From CAIOHW01 sp964432565 (lineage in GTDB: Bacteria; Bdellovibrionota; UBA1018), in contig CAYSOA010000008.1 of assembly GCA_964432565.1 (NCBI GenBank), positions 16,422 through 80,421 of the forward strand: a stretch of DNA of 64,000 nucleotides. Direction: 5' to 3'. Of this stretch, positions 56,940-64,000 are shown piece after piece. A program made the position numbers and the translations under genes. Position 1 is the first letter of the stretch; every line of letters starts with the position of its first letter. The notes below the pieces were generated by a model that saw only the letters and a list, made by a program, of their open reading frames with translations, was not told the DNA's origin and did no database searches.

Positions 56940-57697
56940 GCCGTGCGCCAAGAGTGCTGATTTTGGGGGGCGATGCGCTGGGCGGCGTGCGCGAGACGGC
57001 TCATGCGTTTGCCCTGGCTCGATTCGAAGTGGAGATTCGGTCGCTGGGCTCCTTGATGCGCGAGAAGCTGACGCTCGATCGGTTGTCGTCGAGATTTCAG
57101 GCGCTGGCGATTCCGGGAGGGGCCTCATTCGGTGACCATCTGGGTGCGGGCAAGGTTCTTTCGCTCAAGCTGCGTTACGGACTCGGCTGGGATTTTCCTC
57201 AGTTCGTCCAGCGAGGCGGCCTCGTGCTGGGAATCGGAAACGGATTTCAGGCTCTTTTGCGGCTGGGGGCGTTCGCCAAGGGACTCTCGATCACGCGCAA
57301 CGATCACGGAAGACTGCTCAATGAGTGGACGCGCCTGGTGCCCGTCGGCAATCGCTGCATCTGGACCCGGGGTATGGGAAGCCTGGATCTTCCTGTTCGG
57401 CATTACGAAGGTCGGGTGGTCATCGCCGCCGAGTCGAGACTCGAGGTCTGGGCCCGAATGGAGCGCCTGGGGATGGCTTGCCTGCGATACGAGTCCGACC
57501 TGAACGGCAGTGAGGAGCGCATGGCCGGAATCTGTGATCCCACCGGCCGCATCTTCGGACTGATGCCCCATCCCGAAGATTTCGTCCGCTGGACCCAGCA
57601 TCCCGAGTGGACGGTTCAGCCGGGGCGCGCAGGATCGCCCGGGCAGGGAATTGCGTTCTTTGAGAACGCCTATCAGGAAGCGATGCAGTCGCTGTGA
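56936..57697 (+). CDS. PurQ-like glutamine amidotransferase lacking the catalytic Cys
   Basis: 253 residues of the class I amidotransferase fold: ILGGDALGGVRETAHAF, AIPGGASFGDHLGAG and MPHPEDFVRW (His and Glu of the triad). The nucleophile elbow, canonically GICNGFQ, reads GIGNGFQ here: residue 101 is Gly, codon GGA at 57236-57238. Without the Cys the subunit should not hydrolyse glutamine. It overlaps purL-like (ATGA) and the addB-like gene (GTGA). Confidence 0.85.
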   Translation: MSRAPRVLILGGDALGGVRETAHAFALARFEVEIRSLGSLMREKLTLDRLSSRFQALAIPGGASFGDHLGAGKVLSLKLRYGLGWDFPQFVQRGGLVLGIGNGFQALLRLGAFAKGLSITRNDHGRLLNEWTRLVPVGNRCIWTRGMGSLDLPVRHYEGRVVIAAESRLEVWARMERLGMACLRYESDLNGSEERMAGICDPTGRIFGLMPHPEDFVRWTQHPEWTVQPGRAGSPGQGIAFFENAYQEAMQSL

Positions 57698-60471
57698 TCT
57701 GGGACGCTTCGCTTCTCGAAGGGTTGGAGCCGAGCGTCCTTTTTGTCGTAGGCGCGGGGCACGCCCGGGAGCAGATCAAGGACGCCGTGATGGCCCGGGT
57801 GGGAAGCATTGCCGGAACGTGGATCGTTTCGGTCGATCAGCTTGCGATGGAGATCCTGAAGGATGAGGAAGGTGCTCCGGAGTTGCTTTCTCCTTCAGGC
57901 AGGCAGGAGTACCTGAGACTTCTCTTCGGAAATCGAGCCGTGCTGTCCGGGTTTCCACGGCTGAGGGAGTTGAAGCGTCAGGAAGGTTTCTTTCGACGTC
58001 TCGACCAGGCGCTGCTGGCATGTCGCTCAGGGCCCGCTCACGCCGACGAGCGCGAGGTGATGGAAGAGCGGCTGGTGTCCCGCGAATTGGGCGATGCGGA
58101 GCTCAGGGCGGAGATCGTTCGTCTCTCTGAAGCTCTTGAAGGGTGGATGGAGGCGCTGGGACTGGCGGATTCTCCTCGTCTGCTGCGTCTGGCGACTGAA
58201 AAGCTCGAAAAAGTCGGGATTTCATCTCTGCAAAAGCCGGTGGTCGTTCCGGCCATTCTCCAGGGGCGAAGGGTACTGATTCACTTTCAGGCACGTCCGT
58301 CCGAGTCGCTCGAGGCGCGCTTTTTCGAGGCACTGGGCGGGCTGATGACGGTTCATGAGGGGCGAATCGAGTCGATCTTTGGCGAGACTGCCGGGGACGG
58401 TGATTCGCCTGCCGCCGAGTGGCGTTGGAGTCGTTCTCACACGCCTCACGACAGTCTCGAGTGGTTGACGGCGGAACTGGCTGAGGAGGCACGGCGCGGC
58501 CAGTGGGCGCAGCAGGTGATCTTGATTCCAGACGGCGCCCACGAACTGCGATTGGCATTGGCTCGTGCTCTACAGGAAGCGGGAATTCCCGAGCATGACC
58601 CGCGCGACCCTCTTGAGACGCGCCTGTCGGAGAGCTTTAAAAAGGTGTTTCTTCCTCTTGAGGTAGTCGCCTCTCGGTGGAGCAGTACGGCCGTCGAAGC
58701 CCTTCTATCGATGCACGGACCGCTCCGCTGCGAGCGCACGGTGCTGGCTCGAGTCCAGAAGCGATTGGCCGAGCTCTCTCCGCGGCCCGGCTTCACTGCG
58801 GTGCGATCGCTGCTTTACGGGCTGCTCGAAGGCTCGGTTCTTGATCAACTGGTGAGGATCGACGAGGCGTTTTCGAAACGACTGAGTTTTTCCGGGCTTC
58901 GAGAGGCGCATCGTGTTCAAGTTCTGCCGCTCTTTTCGGATGTCCGGGTTCGCGGGTGGGTGGAAAAGTTCTGGGAGGACTTCGAAATCGACCTGAAGCG
59001 GCTGGATCTGCTGGACGTCGAGTGGCGACTGCCGCTCTGGCTCGAGCGCATCCGGGGCCGAATGGAGCTGGCGTCGCCTCCGGTGACCGCCCTGAAGCCT
59101 GCCGAGGGGGTTCGCATCTATCGGATGAGCCAGGCCAATGCCGTTCATTTGGCCCATCGCCTGTGGATTCTTGGAGTGCCGGCCTCCTGGCTTTCGCCGA
59201 CGACTCCGGCGGATCTTTATTGGGGGGGGCGCGAGCGCGATCTGCTGGCCTCTGAGTTTGCGATCAACGGAGCGACGGCGCTGGCAGAAGCACGCCTGAA
59301 AGCGCTGCGAGGCTGGATCGCAACGGCACGAGAAATTCAAGTTTTGGATCACCAGTTTGAGATGGACGGCTCGGAGCGGGAGAGCCTCGAGGCGCTTCTT
59401 TCACAGCTGGGTGCACCCGAGGATCTTTCGTGCGTGAACCGTGGAGCGCACGCCCGGTTTTTGGAGAGCTACGGATTGGTCCGTCGTGCCACGCCTGCGC
59501 GGGTGCAGCTGGATCCAGTCTCCTCGGACGCCGAGGTGCGGCTTTCGGCGACGGCACTCGATGCCATGAGTCGCTGTTCGTTTCTGGGCCTTTTGCAGGC
59601 CCGCTGGAAGCTCTCGGAGCGCGAGGAGGCCGATCTCGAGCCTTGGCCGCGGGTTCGTGGCGTCCTGCTGCATCGAGCGGTTGAACGACTGGTGCGTGAG
59701 CTCGAACAGTCGGGTGCCGACTCGAGCCGACCCCAGGTCGACCGCATCTGGCGGGAGGTCTGGGCCGAGGCGCTCCAGACCGGAGGTGTTCCGGGCTGGA
59801 TTCGCACGCCGCAGCTTGAACTGCAGATTGAGAGGCAGGCTCTGGCTGTTCTGGATACTTTTCTTGAGGCCGAGCTCGAGTATCGCGGTCGATCCGGAGT
59901 GAAGCTGCTTGCCGCAGAGGATGATGCCAGGCTGGAGCATTCGTGGACGGATTCGCGAGGTCGGCGCGCCGTGGTGGTGGGCAAGTCTGACCGAATCGAC
60001 GAGCATCCCGAAGGGCTTTTCGTGCTGGACTACAAGACGGGAACACAGGGCTTCAAGGGAGGCGATATTCGGGAGAAAGGATATCGATTACAGCTTCCGT
60101 TCTACGCGATTGCGGCCCGAAGCCGATTCGAGAAGCCTGTCCTCGGGGTACAGTTTGTTGAGCTGACTCGCGAGGGACGTCGCTCAGTCGGCCTGTTTCC
60201 CAAACGCTTGAACGGCAAAGGTGAAGGGCGCCTGACGAAGCTCGGCGGTACCAATAGCGGCCTTTACGAGGGAGATCCCGACGAGCTTTGGGATCTGCTC
60301 GAGAAGCGCATCGAAGCCGTCGTCGAGGGCTACGCCGACGGACGCTTTGATGCCGATCCGGTCATTGGTGCGCGGGAGTGCCGGGAGTGCCGCGCGCGCC
60401 TGGTTTGTGGCAGGGCCCGGCGCGAGTGGGTCGAGGGTGCCGATGGCGCGGGCGAGGAGGTCGACGCATGA
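57694..60471 (+). CDS. AddB-like helicase-nuclease subunit (PD-(D/E)XK, Fe-S)
   Basis: 925 residues from GTG 57694, overlapping the purQ-like stop. An inactive-helicase-like N terminus without a Walker A, and a C-terminal PD-(D/E)XK nuclease: GKSDRIDEHPEG, FVLDYKTGTQ and LQLPFYAIAA. Four cysteines in the AddB arrangement: one in MSRCSFLGLL and three in ECRECRARLVCG, expected to bind a 4Fe-4S cluster. Partner of the addA-like gene, which overlaps it by ATGA (60468). The AddAB complex processes double-strand breaks for RecA loading. Confidence 0.85.
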   Translation: MIWDASLLEGLEPSVLFVVGAGHAREQIKDAVMARVGSIAGTWIVSVDQLAMEILKDEEGAPELLSPSGRQEYLRLLFGNRAVLSGFPRLRELKRQEGFFRRLDQALLACRSGPAHADEREVMEERLVSRELGDAELRAEIVRLSEALEGWMEALGLADSPRLLRLATEKLEKVGISSLQKPVVVPAILQGRRVLIHFQARPSESLEARFFEALGGLMTVHEGRIESIFGETAGDGDSPAAEWRWSRSHTPHDSLEWLTAELAEEARRGQWAQQVILIPDGAHELRLALARALQEAGIPEHDPRDPLETRLSESFKKVFLPLEVVASRWSSTAVEALLSMHGPLRCERTVLARVQKRLAELSPRPGFTAVRSLLYGLLEGSVLDQLVRIDEAFSKRLSFSGLREAHRVQVLPLFSDVRVRGWVEKFWEDFEIDLKRLDLLDVEWRLPLWLERIRGRMELASPPVTALKPAEGVRIYRMSQANAVHLAHRLWILGVPASWLSPTTPADLYWGGRERDLLASEFAINGATALAEARLKALRGWIATAREIQVLDHQFEMDGSERESLEALLSQLGAPEDLSCVNRGAHARFLESYGLVRRATPARVQLDPVSSDAEVRLSATALDAMSRCSFLGLLQARWKLSEREEADLEPWPRVRGVLLHRAVERLVRELEQSGADSSRPQVDRIWREVWAEALQTGGVPGWIRTPQLELQIERQALAVLDTFLEAELEYRGRSGVKLLAAEDDARLEHSWTDSRGRRAVVVGKSDRIDEHPEGLFVLDYKTGTQGFKGGDIREKGYRLQLPFYAIAARSRFEKPVLGVQFVELTREGRRSVGLFPKRLNGKGEGRLTKLGGTNSGLYEGDPDELWDLLEKRIEAVVEGYADGRFDADPVIGARECRECRARLVCGRARREWVEGADGAGEEVDA

Positions 60472-63162
60472 GTAGCGGGCCGCGCTGGACATCGGAGCAG
60501 GAGTCGGTGCTGCTCTCCTCGGGAGCCGGTATGGCGGTGACCGCTGGAGCCGGAGCGGGGAAGACCACCACCCTGGTCGAGAAGTGCGTTCGACTCCTGT
60601 CCTCGCAGCCGGAGGCGCGGCTCTGTGCCGTGTCTTTTACCGAAAAGTCGGCAAGCGATCTGCGGGCCAAGCTGGCTCGTGCCTTGAGGGAGCATCCTGG
60701 TTTTGATCTCTCACGACACTCGATCACGACCATCCACGGACTTTGTGGATCGATCCTGAGGGAGTTTCCCAAGGAGGCCGGCTATCGCGGTGACGAACGA
60801 GTCTTGTCGGAACTCGAAGCGTCGCGACTGTGGAGTCGGGCCCTCGAAATGCTCTGGAATCGGGGCAGCGAGGGAAGTCAGTCGCTTCAGCAAATCCTCG
60901 CCCGTGAGGGACGGGCCGGAACCGAGGGGCTGCTGGCTCGCTTTCGGGAACTGGAAGCGGCCGGAACCGTGGCGCAGGCACTCCAGTCGGAACAGCCGGA
61001 CCTTCAGGCCGCCGCCCGGGTGGCGAGTGAGGTTCTGGCCTATTATGATCGACTCAAGCGTCGCAGCGCGGGAATCGACTTTGCCGATCTCGAGAAGGCG
61101 GCGCTTCAGGCCCTCGAGAGCCCCGCCGTGCGTCGTGCGCTTCAGGCGCGCTTTGCACTGGTGCTGGTAGATGAATTTCAGGACACCAATCCGGTTCAGG
61201 CGAGGATTCTCGAACAGGTGGTGCGACCGGATCGTTCGAATCTCTGCGTGGTCGGTGATCCAAAGCAGAGTATCTACCGTTTTCGAGATGCGGATGTGCG
61301 GCTGTTCGAGCAGTCGTGCTCGACGCTGCCCGTCCGGAGGTCGCTGACTTGGAATTTTCGAAGTCATCCTGGAGTTCTTGATGCCGTCAATCGTCTTTGC
61401 GAACCTCTGTTCACGGCTTCGCAGCTCGCCTATGAACCCCTGGTAGCCGGAAGAACTTCGGACGAGTTCTCGNNNNNNNNNNNNNNNNNNNNNNNNNNNN
61501 NNNNNNNNNNNNNNNNNNNNNNNNNNNNNNNNNNNNNNNNNNNNNNNNNNNNNNNNNNNNNNNNNNNNNNNNGATCGCTGGAAGCGCGAGCAGGGCAATT
61601 TTGAAGCCTTCTGGAGCTCCGAGCATCCCATTGCGGTGGCGCTGGCATCCTGTCATTCGAAGCTCATCCGCCCTGGAGAACTTTTGTCGATGCTCCTGTC
61701 CTCGGGACTCGGCGATGAAGCCGAGCAGGAGCTGGGGCAGTCGCTCCTCTCGCTCTGGGTTCGATGTGAAAGGCTGTCACTCGAAGGATGCGATTTTCAG
61801 GAGGTGGTGCGCCGCCTGAATGATGCCGTAGAAAAGGGGCGGCGCGAGAAGGAGGTTCCCCCCCCTGCGAATCGCGGAGTGCTTCCGATCTTGACCGTTC
61901 ATGCCTCCAAGGGTTTGGAGTTCGACCGAGTCTTTTTGGTCGATTTCGGGCGAAAGTCGCGAAGCTCCAGTATCCCCATGCTTTTTGTGGACCGGGAGAG
62001 GGGAGTCTTTCTGGTGCCCAGAGGCGAAGACGGCAAGAAGGATGACCGAAATCCCAGCTACCGGGAGTGGCGGGATTTCGAGCAGAAGGCGCTGGTCGCC
62101 GAGTCGAAGCGCCTTTTTTATGTCGCGCTCACGCGTGCTCGATCCCAGTTGGTGTTCGTCTGCGAGGCGATCGATTCTGAAAAGGGCTTCGAGCAGGACC
62201 GAAAGAAGGCGCTGGATCTCGATCACTGGAGGGGATGGCTCGAACATCTGGGACGGGAGATTCCTTTCCTCGAATCGGAAACCGGAGTTCCGGAGAAGGT
62301 CAGTCCGGCTGAGAAGAGCGTGGCAGTGCTTGAATCGCGAAGATCGGTTCCGTTTCCGGGGTGGATTCGATCGCGCCACAGTGTTTCAGAGTGGACCGTG
62401 CTGGGGCGGTGTCCCCGTGCCTATGCCCGCTTGATTCGTGATCGGTGGTCGGGGAGGGACGTTCCAGAGGATTCGCGTGAAGATCCCTTCGATTCACAGG
62501 GTCACTCTTCGGGATTGTCGACTCGCGAGCTGGGCAAGCGGGTGCATGCCGTACTCGAACGCTGGGTGATCGAAGCACGATCGGGAAAACCCAGGTCGTT
62601 GACGGCACTCGAAGCGCTCGAGGCCGAAGCGGGAAGTGCGCGGCTTCGAGCCGAACTCCTTGCCGAATGGTGGGATGGCCAGGCTTCGGTGGTGCAGTCG
62701 TGGCCCGAACTTCCGTTTGAGTGTCGAATCGAACCCGTCTCGCTTGTGGGGGTCATTGATCGGGTGGACCAGCTGGGCGAGGGACGCTACCGCATCGTCG
62801 ACTACAAGGTGGTTTCTCGGCCCAAGTCGGACGACGAAATTCTGGACCTTTACGCGCCTCAGCTTCGACTGTACGCGTGGGCTTTGAAGCATCTTTTACG
62901 GGCCGAGCTGCAGGAGGTTTCTGCCGTTCTCGTGCAGATCAGCGCTTCGGGGATCGTCGAGACGACGGTGGCGATCGAGATCGCTGCTCTGGATGAAGAA
63001 GTGACTCGCTGGGCGAAGGAGGCGGAACGGATCGTGTCGCTCGTGGGTGAGCAGGGCATGTCGTTTTCGATCAATGATTCGGTAGCTGCAAGGCCAGCGC
63101 ACTATTGTCGCCATTGTCCTCACCTTGCCGATTGCGACTCACCGTTGCGCGATTCAAAGTGA
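60468..63162 (+). CDS. AddA-like UvrD-family helicase-nuclease, interrupted by assembly gap
   Basis: 335 residues before the gap and 529 after. Helicase motifs: TAGAGAGKTTTL (25-36), VSFTEKSASDLRAKL, VLVDEFQDTNP, VVGDPKQSIYRFRDADV and THWNFRSH-type WNFRSHPG; after the gap LTVHASKGLEFDRVFLVDF. The C-terminal nuclease reads VGVIDRVD and YRIVDYKVVS. Cys in LGRCPRAYARL and in YCRHCPHLADC form a 4Fe-4S-type set, unusual for AddA. The two parts are in different frames across 100 N (61473-61572), as expected for a placeholder. Confidence 0.87.
61473..61572. other. assembly gap (100 N)
   Basis: Exactly 100 N inside the addA-like gene, between helicase motifs IV and V. The true length and sequence are unknown. 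Confidence 0.98.
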
Positions 63163-63230
63163 TCGTCCTTCGCGGTCGTCAGGGGGTTGACGGTTCAGGG
63201 CGAATTCCTGAACATTTCGTTTGAGAATGC

Positions 63231-63270
63231 CTTGCCCTTTGGTCTGAAACTCTTCAGACTTGAGGGCAAG
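63231..63270 (+). promoter_or_regulatory. 18-bp hairpin sequestering the ribosome-binding site of the last gene
   Basis: The arms 63231-63248 and 63253-63270 pair over 18 positions (two G-U wobbles, one T-T mismatch) around loop ACTC. The ribosome-binding GAGGG (63262-63266) is wholly inside the 3' arm, and the ATG (63274) starts three bases past it. Candidate RNA thermometer or translational switch; alternatively a weak terminator for the addA-like gene, but there is no U tract. Confidence 0.55.
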
Positions 63271-63273
63271 ACC

Positions 63274-64000
63274 ATGAAAAGCCAAGGAATTGGGCAACTG
63301 AGGATGTGGGGTGGGCGGTTTCTGTGGGTCATCGGGGCGGCCGTGTGGCTGTCGCTGATGGCCGGGGCCTGGAGCCGGGCCGATGCCGCCGGACGAGACG
63401 AGTACAACTTCAGCTGGCTCGATCCCGACAAGAAAATCTACGTGCTTCAGAACCGCAAGTTCACGAAGGCCGGGCGCGTGATGGTCAGCGCTCTCGGGGG
63501 AGTAGGCTGGAGCAATCCCTATCGCAGTGTTCTTTCTGTCGAACCCCGGGTGGCCGTGTATTTCAGGGAAGACCTGGGAGTGGAGATTTTCTATTCCAAG
63601 ATGTTCAATTCGGAAACGTCCACCTTTCGGGCACTGCCCCAGACGACGCTTCCGCTCCTGAGAGAGATTCGGGGCCAGCTCGGCGGTCTGGTTCATTGGG
63701 TTCCGTGGTACGCGAAAATCAATGTCTTCAACAAGATCCTGTATTTCGACTGGGGTTTCCAGGCTGGACTGGGACGCATGCAGGCCGTGAGGCTCAGCCG
63801 AGCGAGCGAAAACGATCCCTTTACGGAGACTTCGGACGACCAGACCGCGTTCTTCGTGGGAACGAACCAGCAGTTCTTTTTGAATGAAAGCTGGTCGCTT
63901 CGTTTCGACCTTCTGGGAGCTTTCTACAACGCCGCCTACAATTCTTCGGGGGACAAGACGTGGTTCTCAAACTTCCAGTTTGGTGCCGGCCTCGGCTACC
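63274..64000 (+). CDS. outer-membrane beta-barrel protein (OMP of myxobacterial/Bdellovibrio type), 3' end outside window
   Basis: 242 residues visible, continuing past the right edge. Signal peptide (FLWVIGAAVWLSLMAGAWSRADA) then NFSWLDPDKKIYVLQNRKFT, which matches the N-terminal conserved segment of the outer-membrane beta-barrel domain family first described in myxobacteria, and strands such as RVAVYFREDLGVEIFYSKMF and LRFDLLGAFYNAAY. Related proteins are linked to gliding motility in myxobacteria; that role is not implied here. Translation may be controlled by the preceding hairpin. Confidence 0.8.
   Translation, partial: MKSQGIGQLRMWGGRFLWVIGAAVWLSLMAGAWSRADAAGRDEYNFSWLDPDKKIYVLQNRKFTKAGRVMVSALGGVGWSNPYRSVLSVEPRVAVYFREDLGVEIFYSKMFNSETSTFRALPQTTLPLLREIRGQLGGLVHWVPWYAKINVFNKILYFDWGFQAGLGRMQAVRLSRASENDPFTETSDDQTAFFVGTNQQFFLNESWSLRFDLLGAFYNAAYNSSGDKTWFSNFQFGAGLGY

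Noticed and set aside
63192..63212. GTTCAGG...CCTGAAC hairpin as terminator for the addA-like gene
   Set aside because: Seven base pairs and no T tract; weaker than the adjacent SD-masking hairpin.

Overview
The window is a gene-dense (about 90% coding), GC-rich bacterial chromosome segment, probably a draft or metagenome-assembled contig, because two runs of exactly 100 N (13378-13477 and 61473-61572) interrupt genes. Many secreted proteins of unknown function, several small outer-membrane beta-barrels, a proton-pumping pyrophosphatase, a PurS-PurL fusion, a MopE-like Cys/Asp motif protein, a sphingolipid-desaturase-like enzyme and a barrel of the type found in myxobacteria and Bdellovibrio suggest a member of the Bdellovibrionota/Oligoflexia or a neighbouring former deltaproteobacterial lineage. 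This is inference; no rRNA or tRNA is present. I see no prophage, insertion sequence, CRISPR array or integron.

Layout. 1-8.2 kb: B12-type radical SAM enzyme, small membrane protein, phosphofructokinase, secreted Cys-rich protein, alpha/beta hydrolase, PolX, a DEGS-like desaturase and a metallothionein-like protein. 8.2-16.2 kb: small barrel, aconitase, M1-type peptidase (with gap), an L,D-transpeptidase-like secreted protein and a secreted HEXXH protein. 16.2-25.9 kb: glutaredoxin, DUF2490-like barrel fused to a methyltransferase remnant, glucan-water-dikinase-like enzyme, MFS permease, a four-repeat secreted protein, M28 aminopeptidase and H+-PPase. 25.9-32 kb: Bor-type lipoprotein, SRPBCC protein, nucleotidyltransferase plus partner (toxin-antitoxin-like), barrel, POT transporter, HtpX under a heat-shock-type promoter, CBS protein. 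32-42.4 kb: a leftward overlapping operon FAH-maiA-copA-mnmC-like, a secreted UbiB-like kinase, a histone-like HU protein, CBS protein, HAD phosphatase, DUF4340-like lipoprotein and an ICMT-like methyltransferase. 42.6-50.2 kb: 2-oxoacid dehydrogenase E1 alpha/beta, Spx/ArsC-like protein, pentein-like secreted protein, DUF4143 ATPase, M64 peptidase, HPF/RaiA-like protein. 50.3-63.2 kb: large secreted coiled-coil protein, dapF, and the overlapping cluster purL-like, purQ-like, addB-like, addA-like. The right edge carries a truncated barrel gene.

Main points of interest. (1) The PurL and PurQ homologues are full-length but have lost the catalytic motifs: the PurQ nucleophile Cys is Gly, and the PurL EHCS and ETHNHP motifs are absent. 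They are translationally coupled to an AddB/AddA-type helicase-nuclease pair in which both subunits carry Fe-S-type cysteines. (2) A 15-bp palindrome, TrAyGCAnTGCrTTA, lies just upstream of three unlinked genes (M1 peptidase, dikinase, pentein-like). (3) An 18-bp hairpin hides the ribosome-binding site of the last barrel gene. (4) A perfect 9-bp inverted repeat precedes the nucleotidyltransferase pair. (5) Other oddities are a methyltransferase remnant fused in frame to an outer-membrane protein, a UbiB-like kinase with a signal peptide and altered KxGQ motif, and a bacterial sphingolipid-type desaturase.
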